Assembly (NCBI RefSeq): GCF_032062135.1 | Contig: NC_092868.1 | Location: forward strand, 43,962,196-44,026,195 | Reading direction: 5' to 3' | DNA: 64,000 bases | DNA from: Pyxicephalus adspersus | Lineage: Eukaryota > Chordata > Amphibia > Anura > Pyxicephalidae | In this document: positions 11,166-23,319 of the stretch, one piece after another | Layout: the number at the start of each line of letters is the position of its first letter | How positions within the stretch are numbered: the stretch's first letter is position 1 | Position numbers and translations under genes: made by a program | Notes under the pieces: generated by a model | Databases searched by the model: none | What the model was told of the DNA's origin: nothing | What the model saw: the letters and a program-made list of their open reading frames with translations, nothing else

Positions 11166-13337
11166 GAATTTTCTATTGCTGACATCCTTTGTGCCTGCTG
11201 CCCATCTCAGCACAGGAATAAATAAAAATTTGTGCTGCAGAAAAAAAAAACAATAGAATATCAGAAATTAAAGGAGAATAATAATGTTTATTATTGTAGA
11301 TATGCTTGTGATCAGCTTAATGTAAACCTGCTGTGTCCTCCTATTCATGTGGCAGCTCAAATAAACCAGAACTTTCTATTGTGCAGGTATGTTTACCGCA
11401 ATTTATTTTCTTGCACAGATCATTAAAGTGAAGCTAAACTTCAACCCCTCCCAAACAATGTATTATATTGCAGGTTACAAGTCCAGTTCTGACTTTTTTT
11501 TAACCAAACATGTCTTTGATAAGACTCGGAATACACAAAGACCACGGGAAGTTAGCAGCTCACAAGATTTATGGCAAAGTCAACAGGTATTCTCTGAACA
11601 CGTATAACAAAATGCTTTCAACAGGATAATTAGAAGACGTAAAGGAGGCAAATAAGAGAAGTTCATTGCTAGGTGTGGTGAGATGCTTCTCTGCTAATCT
11701 TGTGCTCATCTAACCAATCTGATCCATAATTATAATGGTAATCAATCAGATGGAAGTCCCCAAACACTTCACATTCATGTATGAAATTACTCCAATTCTT
11801 TTTCTTAGTGGAAAGTCATAAAAAATTCTGGTTGGATTGTAAATGAATATACTCTATTGATCATACAAATGTAAAAACTTTTGTATTGTACAGCTTTTTT
11901 GACAGATACCGGAAGCGATAATTAAAGACATTTCAGAACTTTATCAATATGTAATCTATTGCTGGCCTGGAAGTACGAGGTTCAAGAAGACTTCCAACCT
12001 GTCAATTCAATGATTTTCCATATGCCTTTTACTGTTGCTCATTTATCCAAGAAAAACATCCTAACAAGACCAGTGAATCCTATACTACTTTTTCTGAACA
12101 GCCTCTGGCACCGCCATCTTTAATTTCTTCGGCTTTCTCTCGAGGACATTGGTTCAAACCCTCACTCATGGGCAGTATGCATGATAACATGAAGCCTTCT
12201 GGGATGAGTGACAGAAGAATGGAGTAGATAATAAAGCTTAAGTATGAGCTAAAAAAGAAAGGAAGCAAAAATAAATTATACTTAATTTTGGAAGAGGGAA
12301 GAGGGAGGAAAGAAAGAAGTTATTAGTAATAAATCTGGTAAATGATCCAATTTAGGTTCCTGAAGTTGTTCTTGGCTCTACATGCCCCCTGCACCAAACT
12401 TTTGCTGGAGTCACCATCCATCATTCTGATGGACCAACAGTGAGGTCCAGGAGATCATAGTGGCCAGGGCCAATGGTCATATATAATATTTCAAATATAC
12501 AAAAATGAAATAAACTTAACAAACACCTAGTAAATACTATTCATATATTAAAGATATGTTCTCTCGTATAACATAAAATTCTTCCACATCTTGCCAGGAA
12601 GGATATTTATAAGATATGTATGGCTTTAGGCAATGATACTAACTAAATACAGTAGGTAAGATTTCTGTTTGCTGTATGTAACTCATCATTTCACAAGCTC
12701 TACAGTCTGTACATCTGCAGTGGACTGTGAACCAGATGGTATGTAAGTTAATGTATTCACAAGTACCTGTAAGAACAGACATTCTGCTGGAAATAGAATT
12801 CTTAAGAGCTTAGCTAACAATGAAATGCACTGTCTGTCTTTCAGGGGTCACATGATGACTTACCTAATTTCCCAGTCAAAGCTCAGGCTTCCTGTCTCAT
12901 GATATACTTTTCCACTTTGTGTCTCGTCACCTTCTATCATCTCTGTGCTGCTCCCGCAATCTGAAATACATACATATTTCACTGTCAAATGCAGATTATA
13001 TTCTTCATTGCACTGCACTTTATGCCCCAGTAGCAAAGGAGTGAGAAGAATGGAATCTATATATAAATAAACTTCTCTAACATGTCATTTCCTCTGCTGT
13101 ATACCTCAAAAGCATATAAAGCTAATTTTCCTGTATTTAGTAAATGAAAAGCATTGTGCTAAGGGCAACCAATCAGATTTGACCTTTATCAAGACTAGTG
13201 GGACATATTTTTCGACTGGTTTATGCTTTTGGCACATCTTTATCAATGTGCATAGCTAAGAGTTATTAAAATAATAATTAATTAAAAATTCAAAAGCATA
13301 ATATAGGTAATACATTTGCTGAAAGGAGTGTGTAGGC
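11166..13337. other. Noncoding DNA with two repeat fragments
   Basis: 11425-11450 has the word AAAGTGAAGCTAAACTTC, which resembles a frog repeat from memory. 11613-11700 matches the 7616 and 48622 fragments (GCTTTCAACAGG, GTTCATTGCTAGG). 12083-12200, read on the minus strand, shares GAAAGCCGAAGAAATTAAAG then GATGGCGGTGCC with the repeat at 62140. No gene is seen. Confidence 0.4.
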
Positions 13338-13639
13338 CAGTCTTTCTGACCCTTTTTATATCCATTGAACCTTTAAAAAAATGTTTAGGTTTTGGGAACC
13401 CCTGCTATATTAAATTCATCACTCCTTTAATTAATGGTCAGAATGCTCCTCTACTGTGGTGGTAAGAATGCTAACCTTAAAGACAGCTATAAAATTGTTA
13501 GTGCCATGCACGCAGATCTTCCAGGGTTCTATACCCAGAATTGTGCAGTCACTGCAACCACAGCTCAAGAAACCGCTGGCAACCGTACAAAGTACCCTAG
13601 GGTTCCATGGAATTCTGTTTGGGAATGGCTGTTGTAGAC
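13330..13639 (+). mobile_element. hAT copy with eroded 8 bp target duplication
   Basis: Body 13338-13631. Left end CAGTCTTTCTGACCC, right end GGGAATGGCTG. Flanks are GTGTAGGC (13330-13337) and TTGTAGAC (13632-13639), 6 of 8 identical. The interior has TGGTCAGAATGCTCCTCTAC, GTGCCATGCACGCAG, TGTGCAGTCACTGCAACCAC, CAAGAAACCGCTGGCAACC and AGGGTTCCATGGAATTCTG. This is a fairly complete non-autonomous element. The 114-codon frame crossing it is incidental. Confidence 0.8.
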
Positions 13640-13970
13640 TGTATGGTCATCCATCTTGTTGGTTTGGTAAAGAGAGTTCACATTTTGTTAATGAAAAAGC
13701 CTTACAAAGTTCCTTCCTGATCCTGTTAGCCAAACTGTTGTTCCCTGGATTACCGGTCTCTATTGATTGTAATTTTAAAAGTAAATTTCAATCATTTTGA
13801 AATTTTCAACAACTTTCAATAAATGAAGGTCGTTGTTTTAGCTTCATCTTACCTTACCCCGCAAATGTTATCCTGTGTTGTCACTCATAGTGCGTCACGA
13901 ATTTGGGTATCTAGGAAGGTTCTAGTGAATATAAACCCATTTAAATGTGCCCAGCCTGATATTATCAGAA
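13640..13970. other. Noncoding, nothing recognised
   Basis: AT-rich stretch with GTTGTTCCCTGGATTACCGG at 13738, which slightly recalls the end of the 778 repeat. Otherwise empty. Confidence 0.35.
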
Positions 13971-14690
13971 TATAAGCAAGAGGAAATAGGAACAGACAGG
14001 CTTTTAAAGGGCAAAACATTTTGGTATATGTGTTTATTTAGTGGAAAATTTCATAATGGCCCTGACTCTAACAGAGACCAATTAATTTAATCAAATAATT
14101 TTGTGAATACAAAGGAAAGATAAAAAGTCTATATTACATGGATTCTTTTTTGTACAATATCACAAACATATATTAGGAGGTATCTCACAGTGCCCGATGC
14201 ATTTCGCCTTTTGGCCTCCTCAGGGGACCATTGAGATCAAAAATATATCTATATATAAAGATAAACCATGATCAAGAATTATACATCTGTATGCAACAAA
14301 TGGTGGGTTATACCCATAACATAAGTGCATTTACTTACAATTGAGATAATACTATACAAATTTATTGGGGGGCAGTTGAGTCAGAGCATCCCTAAAGTTT
14401 AGATGAATTATAAAAAAAAATACAAATTAATAGTATTTGTAAATATATGAATATACTAGATAGTTTGGGAATTGGATGTGTGAGATTACTCACCATGAGG
14501 TCTGGCTGTAGTGTATTAAGGGATCAGTGCTGGGAGAAATTGTTTGAAACAACTACAAACAATCAAAGTTTATTTATTATTTATCCATAAGGTGTCCAAG
14601 ATTATTTTGTTACTGGGTATAAAAAGGTAAAAAAAACATTTTTTGCGCTTTAAAAGCCTGTCTGTTCCTAATTCCTCTTGCCTTTATACT
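13971..14690 (-). mobile_element. 720 bp inverted-repeat element carrying a CTGAGGAGG / GCGAAATGC motif
   Basis: The ends form an imperfect inverted repeat of about 50 bp. The left end has AAGAGGAAATAGGAACAGAC then AGGCTTTTAAAGGGCAAAA, and the right end has the reverse complement with few changes (TTTTGCGCTTTAAAAGCC, TGTCTGTTCCTAATTCCTC). Inside, on the minus strand near 14195-14232, is CCCCTGAGGAGGCCAAAAGG followed by CGAAATGCATCG. This motif also appears at 24748 and, weaker, at 34616. No coding frame is credible. No target duplication is clear, so the superfamily is unknown. Confidence 0.6.
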
Positions 14691-15029
14691 CTTAAACCAT
14701 AGTTCAATTCAACCACCAATTGGAAAATCCTTTATCAGAAATGATCTGCAACCTTTTCTGAAGTGCATGTAGATAGCAAGTGACTGCAACCCGAGTGCAG
14801 ATACAATAAAAAAAAATGAAAAACTTATAAAAAAAGCAAAATTTTTTGTGTGTAAAGTTTTGTACACACAGAGCTTTAGCAAGAAAAACATCATTAATTT
14901 AGGGTGTACATCTCCTTGTGGGGCACCGAATTATGTTCTACAGTGGCACCACAGAAATATACCTATAACCCTAGTTCTTTAAAAAAACATTACCGATAAC
15001 AATAAATCTGTTTAGTCTTTAGTGATTTG
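14691..15029. other. Noncoding AT-rich DNA
   Basis: Nothing recognised besides A-runs. Confidence 0.4.
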
Positions 15030-15450
15030 AAGCCATCTGGTTCTCCTACAATTGTTCCCGGCCCAAATGTCATAAAGCTTTTATGGAACAGAGCTTTTCC
15101 TCGATTGTAGAAATGGATTCTCTTTATCTTCATGACTCCTTTTTTCAAGCCAATATTTTCCAAATTCTGGAGATACTCGGCAGTCGTTTATTTCCTTCAT
15201 CAGATCATAATCCTTCCTCCAAATTCTAATTCAAGAACATTTTCTGAATACTTTGAACCATCTGCATAACAATTCGTATTTCCTTCCAGCCTTCCCTACA
15301 ACTCCCCCCCCCCCTTGATTTGATATATACGGCGACAGGAAAAACACAGCATCCAAGACTTTTACAGCTGCAATGCTCCCGCTTCGCCTTTCCTCCATCA
15401 AGTCTATTTTTGCTTTTTCGCCAATAACAAATCTATTTTACTGACAACAT
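15030..15450. promoter_or_regulatory. Candidate conserved noncoding element
   Basis: Complex sequence without repeat similarity, interrupted by a 13 bp C-run near 15305. It contains CCATCTGG, TCGCCAATAACA and CTTCATGACTCC words. Regulatory role is an unproven inference. Confidence 0.2.
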
Positions 15451-15689
15451 TATCTTGCGGGGAGTGGAAAAATGCTGCCTGCTACAGCATCAATTCAACT
15501 TTAGGAAGGAAATTGTTGCAAATGCAAATCTGACCAAATTTATATATTTTGAAAAAATGATCTATTGTAGTATTTTGGCTTTTAACATACTGGTTGTCTT
15601 TTTTTCTAGGTTTTGGGGAACACACATCTGGCTCTAATCATATCAAAAGACAATATTTCAAAATGCATGAATCATAGAGATATGTATCA
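15451..15689. other. Noncoding, nothing recognised
   Basis: Short AT-rich stretch; the 60-codon frame at 15455 has no signature. Confidence 0.4.
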
Positions 15690-15870
15690 TTAGGGTCATT
15701 TCAGACTGGTGGTTGACCGCAGGCTCAACTGCGCTCCCAACCGCTCCTATTCATTTAAATGGGAGTGGTTGGGAACTATTTTGTGCATGCATTTGCACGC
15801 AATTGCGGTAGATCTCAGCTCATTTCCTGGAATGGAACAGGGTTTGTATTTCTGTGCCCCTGTGTGATCC
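15690..15870. repeat. Probable old GC-rich repeat
   Basis: GGTTGACCGCAGGCTCAACT, GCTCCCAACCGCTCC and the answering GGGAGTGGTTGGGA form a short foldback around ATTTAAAT. The layout (ACC GCTC ... inverted) resembles an anuran GC-rich MITE from memory. No second copy is in the window. Confidence 0.35.
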
Positions 15871-15989
15871 TGATACCTCTGCCAGATGGAGTATGCAGTC
15901 TCTTAACCTTCAGTGCAGCAGTTTGGTCAAAATACACCCCTGGCCTGATGACTGGATAATGAGAATATCAATATCTTTACAATGAATTT

Positions 15990-16510
15990 GTATCCCAATT
16001 GTCACACTTACCTCTTCCTCGCTAAAGTGCAGGTGCCTCTCTCCTGTGCATGCCAGAAGTTTTGACTATGGGTGTGCCTGTGCGCCCAAGCTTTATCAGT
16101 TTCATCCATCACCCAATCAGGAAGTAGCCTCCCAATCACCCCTGGCTATCTAGCTAGCTCAGACACAGCACTCAGCGTTCATGCAATATGTCTCCACTAG
16201 TGCCGAGCCCCCTAGCTCTGCTGAGCATTTCCTCTAGACCGGTTAGTTAATTCATTGTTTCTCTTGTCCATCTCCCATGTTAACCTCATGTTGCCCAGTC
16301 TGTTTCCCAGCCAATTCCCTTGTACTGTTCCAGTGTTACTCTCTGTCTGTGGTTATCCCCGTGTGACCTGTGCCTCCTGTTGCTTCCTGTGTCTCCTGTA
16401 TTCCCCGTGTCTTCGGTGCCCCGGTGTCTATTTTTTGGAGCACATGCTGATTGGCGCCAAGTGCTGACCCTACAACTGTAAATTGCACTTCCTCTAAATA
16501 AAAGCAACAA
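15990..16510. repeat. C/T-rich repeat-like region
   Basis: Strong C/T bias on the + strand with repeated CCTGTG, TCTCCTGT and CCCCGTGTC words from 16330 to 16430. Mirror-image open frames on the other strand (125 and 126 codons, overlapping in two frames) are caused by this bias. From memory it resembles the far part of the CAGG-rich family at 1 and 25520 read on the other strand, but I could not align it. Confidence 0.35.
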
Positions 16511-17765
16511 TACACAGGACTGGCTGGAATAAAACAAAAAGAAAAAATATAAGAAAGCACCATTAGGATATTTAATTTTTTCCTCTTTATTATCATCTCC
16601 ACTACTCTGTATGTTTGCTTCATGACAACAAAAAATGTTTTCTTTCTTGGCAATTCCATACACACATTCCTAATTTTTCTCTCATCCCTCAGATCCTCCA
16701 ACTGGCCCAAAAACAAGTATTAACAAAAATCCAAAAGCAAGAGGTACATTTTCCCCCATTTTCCTTCATCCTAATGTTATTCCCCATAGTAGGTATTTAG
16801 AATAAATTGTTACCCTTTGTATGCACTAAGGATTTCTGTGATTTCAGAAGAATAAATTTCATTGCATAGTTACTAAGTCAGCCATTGGAGAAAGGTCACC
16901 AAAGTGGAAATTTTTAATATTCATGATTCAATAGTGTCCAGGACAGCAAAATATTCAATACAACCCTGCACACAACATGTTGAGCAGTTCATCCTCTTGC
17001 TGACAATTCCCTTATTTTGCTCATTACCCATTTAAATTATCTACTAAAATGAGTTGATTGGCAGCCATTGATTATATTGCTCTGTAGAATAAGCTTTACA
17101 TTGTCCAGGTAGTGTAGCCGTGTTACTATAATTGTAGCTGTCATCATGAACAAATAGTTTCGGTTAAACAGTAAAACATAAAACACTTGTCATGCAAGCC
17201 TTTTGATCTAGAAAAGTTTACTGTGTGATCAAGATGCTTTTATTTTTCATATTTCTTATTCTCTTTCTTTTGTGTTCCTGTCATTGCGTGTAAATTAGGT
17301 GTGGAGAAAGGATTTAGAAAATGTTTTGATTTGTATTTGAAATAAAAATGAACTATTGTTCTTCATATAAATAACTCTGTCACTTTAAAATAAGGGTAGG
17401 GCTCCTAAGAGGTAGAAAGAGAAGAATCCTCAAGATATGTGTTCTAAATGGGCAACGCGTCAACGTTTCCTGGTATTGTTTGGTCTTTGCTTGGCCCCAT
17501 CTGCCTCACACATGACAAATTGCCATGGAGGCAGCTTATCATGGCCAATAGGATTGTGAAAGGGCAAGAGGGATCAGGGGTGCATTGCCAAGAAGTGTTG
17601 GGGCTTTGCCAGTTTTGACTGATTGGACATAGCAGAGGTAGTATAGAAGGTATTGTATGTCCATTCAGGCAGTGCAGAAACAATTTAAATCAGTTTAAAA
17701 AAGAAAATGAACCTAATATGAAAAATAAGGGCTACCTAACACCTACACATTTTAGGGTTAAAAAA
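16511..17765. other. Noncoding DNA
   Basis: No gene, RNA or repeat that I can name. Composition is AT-rich with normal complexity. Confidence 0.45.
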
Positions 17766-18030
17766 TTATTACTATTATTTTTACACAGTATTTGTATAGC
17801 ACCAACATATTAGGCAGTGCTGTACAAGTCCATAGTCATGTCACAAGCTCTCCCTCAAGACCTCACAATCTAATGTCCCTACCATAGTCATTTGTCATTA
17901 CAACAGTTCAAGGTCATCTTTTTGGGGGGAAGCCCATTTACCTAACTGCATGTTTTTGAAATGTAGGAGGAAACCAGAGTACCCGGTGGAAACCCACGCA
18001 GACCTGGGGAGAACCTGAAAACTCCATACA
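17766..18030 (-). mobile_element. V-SINE-like SINE, 5'-truncated, minus strand
   Basis: Reads ACACAGTATTTGTATAGCAC, CAACATATTAGGCAGTGCTG, TCTAATGTCCCTACCATAG, TGCATGTTTTTGAAATGTAG and GAGAACCTGAAAACTCCAT. That is the reverse complement of the tail and central domain of the 6883 copy. The tRNA-like head is missing. Confidence 0.8.
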
Positions 18031-18741
18031 ATTAGGAATAATAACACATTTGTCTCTTTGGCTTTTTTTATAAAGGCACTAGAATCCTTTTTTTTGGTAT
18101 AAAACTTTTTTAAATGTAGTGCTATAAACATGAATGAACACAATTTTAAACTTTACATTTACAAAAAAGGACAAAGTAAGTAAAGAATAATAAACAAAGA
18201 AGTTATTAAGAAAAAGGTTTCAATTTGTAAAACAGAGAAATCTGACATTTCCTCAAATATTTTTTGATAGGAATCAATTACTGCTTATGAAACACAAAGA
18301 CCTGGAAGGTTACCACAAGGGATTGTTTGAGAGAATGTCCGATTCCCTGTTTTATAAATAGTACCCTACATAGGGTTCCCCAAAGGTTAATAAGGGCTAA
18401 TATATTGTTATAAAATTGTTACTTGTTGATACTTTAATGGTGGTATTACCTTTAATGTTACTTTCACTATTTTTTCTATGATATCTAAAATTCCAATAAA
18501 AAAATGTATTGAAAATAATAAAAAAAGGATGTTAGACATAGCAGTTTTTGTGAATGAAAGGTACAATAGTGGAACATTTAAAGAAAGAGGAATAAAGTAA
18601 GTATTTGAAACTCAGAGCAGAATATTTTACAACACTGCCCTCATATCAATGTCAATATAATGAAAAAAAAACATTAATAATGGCTAAAAAAAAACATAAA
18701 CTGTGAGGATTATAGTGTCTCCTACAGTAAGTGTACGTGGA
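18031..18741. other. Noncoding AT-rich DNA
   Basis: Nothing recognised apart from A-runs. Confidence 0.4.
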
Positions 18742-18905
18742 AATTGTCCCCCTACCTTGGTGGTCAATGGAAAAAATTCCACCTGACATTGGTGTTCAGT
18801 AGAGCAAAGCACCTCCATATTGGAAATCATTGTGGAAGTAACCCCTTACATTGGATGTTGGAGGGAAATCACCTTTTACATGATGATCATTGTAGAGGAG
18901 AGAAC
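18742..18905. repeat. Degenerate tandem repeat of about 30-33 bp
   Basis: Successive blocks share the plan C(C)TTACATTGG–GGTCA–TGGA–AAA: CCTACCTTGGTGGTCAATGG, CCTGACATTGGTGTTCAGTA, CTCCATATTGGAAATCATTG, CTTACATTGGATGTTGGAG and TTTACATGATGATCATTG. Units are about 70 % alike. The 90-codon frame over them is incidental. Confidence 0.6.
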
Positions 18906-20267
18906 AAGGAACTCATCACAACCTGTACAGGCTGCATCCATCACAGGCTCCACATGCCCTGGTTGGGAAAGCCTACTTTGAGCAATACTGTACAATTTTT
19001 GACTCACCACTTTTAAAAAAAAATTGAAGGAGTAAAAATACATTGTCATGATTTTCTCATACTGATTTAACATACTCTTCTCATCATATCTGCCTAGAGT
19101 TCAGCTTGTGTACATTCCCATCATCCAATAGACACGCCTTTCATTTGGCCATAATGGAAAGTTTGGGTGGCTGGTATAGATATATACAACTCTCTAAGCA
19201 CATTTATTTTATTCATTCCACACTTTAACTTTTCCCCCAATTACTGGTTATCGTCATATTTGATTTACTACTATTGGTCTCTGTATATTGAATATTGCTT
19301 TTTGTTGTATTAAAGCCGACTGACTTCTAGGTACATATAGGATACAAACATTAATTCAGCTCAAAATTCATTATTACATTAAATTATTTATTGTATTTAA
19401 ATGTAATCAGTGTAAGTACCTGACAGGGCTTTGGGATCAGCCTCTGTATCTGGGGTTTAATACTTTTAATAATGGGGTTAAAAACAACACAAAAAGCCAA
19501 TCAGTTTATGAGCTGACAAGAAGCAAGTTAATCGGAGGAGAAAGAGGATTGACGGAAAGATGAGCTAATCATTGTGTTACATTTCTCTTTACTCATCAGG
19601 TATAGGCTGGGGATTGGGTGGGACAAACTGGGCTACAAAGAAGAGGATTGAATAATGCTGATCTTCAGAATGTGGACATCTGGTGACGGCAAAATAGTAT
19701 TGCAGGAAAAGCTCTAGATTGAACGTGAAAATTGCAGCAAAAGCCATTTTAATTTTAATGGGTTGTTCATTTTTTATTGCTCTTTTTGGATGCAGAAACA
19801 TTTTTTCTGCTATAAAATGTTTGTAATTGTAAATGATAATTCTAATGGATTGAAACCATGTTGCTATTCTGTATGCTAAAAACTTTATATGTTTAGTAAT
19901 AATAACCTAGTGTTGGAACTACATAAAAACTATAAATTTTGTACAAAATGTCTTTGTGAAGTCCACCACTTGCTAATTTGCCCTTGATCTTGCATTACCC
20001 ATAAACCCCAGACAATCATGGTGCACACTGACAGAACATTGCAAAACCTAAGGATTGTATGACTAGCTGTATCAGCAGCCTGTCTGCTAAATTGCCTATC
20101 AGTTAAGACAGCCTGTAAGAAATTCAGAAGGGAGAGAAGTCTGTTAATTACTTCATGGAAATGCTTGTCAGGAATTGACATGCACCTGTTGCAAGAAACA
20201 ACTAGGACAAGAAAACTGTAGAAATGCAAAAATTAAGTACAAAGACCCAAGTGTGAAGTTATTCTTA
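18906..20267. other. Noncoding DNA
   Basis: Unique-looking sequence with frames of up to 99 codons and no signature. No repeat is paired with another copy. Confidence 0.4.
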
Positions 20268-20316
20268 TAATTATTATTATTAAACAGGATTTATACAGCA
20301 CCAACATATTAAGTTG
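20268..20316 (-). mobile_element. SINE/LINE tail fragment
   Basis: TTATTATTATTAAACAGG then ATTTATACAGCACCAACATA matches the reverse complement of the shared SINE tail. Only about 50 bp remain. Confidence 0.6.
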
Positions 20317-20689
20317 TACTTTAAAGCTGAACTCTAGGCAAATATTAGAAAAAATATTATTTTGTGTATTCCTTTAAAATGGCTTAATGATCAGCTCCAA
20401 GACCCTGATTCTGTGATTTCTTGTACTGGTGTCACATGGAGAGAAAATGAAGTTTCCCCATAAAGCACATACAAATAAAACTGTGCTCAGCCCCCAGGGA
20501 CTTCATTTAGGCTTGATTAGGGGAGTTGTCAATGAGGCTTGAACAAAAATCATGAAATTCCTACTCATTTTAACCCTAGCACAGCCTACTTATGCCATCT
20601 AATCCTTTAATAAAAGGAATAATAGGAGGAGCAGCTCCATGGATTGTGATTGGTGTCCTTGGCACTCATTGGCTCTGGTCTCCCACAGA
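20317..20689. other. Noncoding, short frog-repeat words
   Basis: 20326-20350 has TTTAAAGCTGAACTCTAGGC, a phrase that recurs in part at 40905 (GTGAACTCTAGGCAAATGA). Otherwise nothing. Confidence 0.35.
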
Positions 20690-20742
20690 TTTCCTCAGAG
20701 GCCGGCCAGTATCCAAAAACATGCAGTTAGGTTAATTGGCAA
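20690..20742 (+). mobile_element. V-SINE central-domain fragment
   Basis: TTTCCTCAGAGGCCGGCCAG then TATCCAAAAACATGCAGTTA and GGTTAATTGGC match the middle of the 6883 and 33945 SINE copies. The ends are missing. Confidence 0.6.
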
Positions 20743-21722
20743 ATGTGCTTGGTATATGTGGAAAATAGCAGCACAACCAAAGTGTGGCTTTAGCTGCTGG
20801 GTGCAACATGTATGTGTGAGAATAATACCCATGGATAAACCTAATAGGAAAACTTCAGGAATCTCCAAAACTAATTTACAGAGAGCCTTCAATCTCACAT
20901 CATAACAAAGAAAATCGGAATAAACAACACAAGGGTAAGAAAACTAACTTCAGAAAAATGAGATTTCAGACGAATGAGAATAATAGAGGTGCCTAAGGAG
21001 TCTTTACTTAAATTATGCAACTGGCTTGTAAGGGGGGATGCCAATTGTTTTGCATGAACATTGTGCACAGGCGAGAGGGTACATGGTGGATATCATCTTC
21101 TCCATGTTCTGTGTTGCATGGTACCCTCTGTCTTACTTGACTTGATCTCTTGAAGTTCTCTCTCTTGCCAAAGAAGTGAATTTCAGCACAGCATACCCTA
21201 GGAAACTCTTCCGGGAAGTCTTCAGGACATTACAACTGGCAAACTCGCATCTTCAACTTCTGGTAACATTAAGTTTGAAAGAGGTGGAACACTTCTGACT
21301 TCCTGCCTACCTTTTCTTTTGTTCTCCTATCTGAGCTAGTTGTCTGGAGAAGAACGGCAAGCTTCCCCGAGGTAAAAGGGGCACTTTCAGGGCCACTAAT
21401 GTGAAGACTCTTCTCTGATTCTAACAGTATCCTCCTCTTTGATCTTGCTTGATTACTATTTTCTGCTGCTTTCTGTTTCTAACTGCTTACTGGAGGTAAA
21501 AATAAAGCCCCCTTACCCATATTTACCTTGCAGGGTTCACCCTAACAGAACATTAAAGGAAGAAATAAGGGCATTTACACAGTAAATTTGACCCTATTAC
21601 AGGCTTGCTAAAAAATTATGATGGACCAAAATCCTTCAGGTGCTGTCTATAAAAAATGTCTTTGTGCATATGAACATTACTGTGCAAAAGGGTTTGCGAT
21701 GTATGTATAGGTTCCTTCAGAA
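20743..21722. other. Noncoding DNA
   Basis: No gene. A short inverted pair (GAGAGGGTACATGG near 21073 and CATGGTACCCTCT near 21118) brackets about 30 bp. It may be a small hairpin or chance. Confidence 0.35.
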
Positions 21723-21902
21723 GTTGCTAGGAGTTCCTCCTCCTACCTGTAAGGGCCGACATTCTTTCTACTGGTCAATAATGTAAGAGACAATCTTCCC
21801 ACTGTCAATTCTGTTGATGCGAGCCATGGGTATATTAATTATAACAGGGGTTCCCTGAAGACCTGAAAGTTATTTCAAGAGCTCCCCCAAGTTAAAAAGG
21901 TC
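21723..21902 (+). mobile_element. Partial hAT copy (CAGTGTTTCTCAACC family)
   Basis: Contains TTGCTAGGAGTTCCTCC, AATGTAAGAGACAATCTTCC, GCCATGGGTATATTAATTAT, GGGGTTCCCTGAAGACC and CTGAAAGTTATTTCAAG. These follow the order of the 28658-29250 copy. Both termini are missing or eroded. Confidence 0.7.
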
Positions 21903-22689
21903 CCTTGTTTACATGGATAGTTGTGTTTTCAGTATGCCTTTACCCTAGCTAACCCTTTATATGTCTTGGATTTTCCAAAGACTTTTTGCTGATTTATAAA
22001 CCAGTGTCTGTTCATGCCATCTAGGAGTTGTGGGTGTTCACCTCCACTTTTGTTTGTCCCAGCTCCTCTAGCTACTTCTTTCATGATAATAAAATAAATA
22101 CTAAATCCAAGAGGTAGACGAAGACACTTTCATAATGACCACAGAAGGTGTGGAGACCTAAGAGTTCAAGGATAGTGTTCTCATTCATTGAGTTCGGGAG
22201 AGATATAGGAAATTGTCACATCACAGCTTCGATGCCCAGACCAGGTTAGCAGCTTTGGTATGTCTTGATTCATTTGGCAATTACTAGTTTACTATTACTA
22301 GTTTTTCCATTTGAGTCTCAGAACTATTTCCAGTTCTCTGCTGCAAGGTTAAATAGGCTTTCAGGGCAAGGGCCATTTTAATGAGGACTTATTGTGTCCT
22401 TAAAGGGGTAAAGCCCAATTAAAGTCACCATGCCCACAGTCTCCATTATCCTGTAACACTTTCTGTTACATGTAATTGTACAGAGTGTCTAAATTTGAAT
22501 GTGCAATCTAATAGACACTGGAGTTACACCCAGTGTGCTCGATAATAAGCACTCAATACCGAACCTTATCAGACACATCTCTTCCACTCAAACATAAGAA
22601 TACGTACAGCATAGAGCACTGGAAAAAAAAAACAAGCAGAATTTTTACCGAAAGGGTTTTAGAAAACACTTTTATAAAAAAAACTTGTC
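21903..22689. other. Noncoding DNA
   Basis: Nothing recognised. Confidence 0.4.
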
Positions 22690-22905
22690 CTAGTACAGGA
22701 CATTAAGGCTATGTTTTGAACTCCATCAGGAAAAGCAGTTGCCATGCAGTTCCTGGTGGTTGGCGCCTTATCAGCCGCTCTGCCATCGGCACCATTGCAT
22801 TGGTTCTTCAAGAATTAAGTGTTTGCACTGATCCGCTCACTGCTGTTATATTAATTCTCCATGGGCTGCTACCCCATGTGGAAGTGCTTCAAGGGTGCAA
22901 GTAAG
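22690..22905. repeat. Probable old GC-rich repeat
   Basis: GC-richer block with CAGTTCCTGGTGGTTGGCGC, GCCATCGGCACCATTGCATT and GGAAGTGCTTCAAGGGTGCA. It resembles a frog repeat from memory. No second copy is in the window, so this is tentative. Confidence 0.3.
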
Positions 22906-23319
22906 CGGTAACCATGCCACGACCTTATTGGCACCCAACTGAGCCAACTGAGCTTCAGCTCTCCAGCATCTACCTTCTACTGAAATATCAGCTTTGGGTC
23001 TACTCACCCATTACGCTATAAAAATACATTTGTCTATTTTAATTAATTTACATCCAAATTACATTTTGTTTTTATACGTTCTTGCAGTTCACCTTTAAAA
23101 ATGACATAACATGATACACTATATGACTAAATTGCCTGCCTGGGTATAGTGTGCATAGTCTGTGCAGGCTTCTACTTATAATTTGCTGCTGATCCTTGAT
23201 GACTCTTGGCTCTGATTGTACCTGGAGGAGTATTAGAAGGCATTGTGAGGAAAATGATAATAGGAAATAGCTGAGCAATGTGGAAGACGTATTAGGGGAG
23301 CTCTTCATAAGCTCTATGG
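22906..23319. other. Noncoding, nothing recognised
   Basis: Unique-looking sequence; a 78-codon minus-strand frame at 23072 has no signature. Confidence 0.4.

Noticed and set aside
16286..16716. Two overlapping minus-strand frames of 125 and 126 codons
   Set aside because: Both cover a C/T-rich repeat-like region; two long frames in the same place reflect skewed composition.
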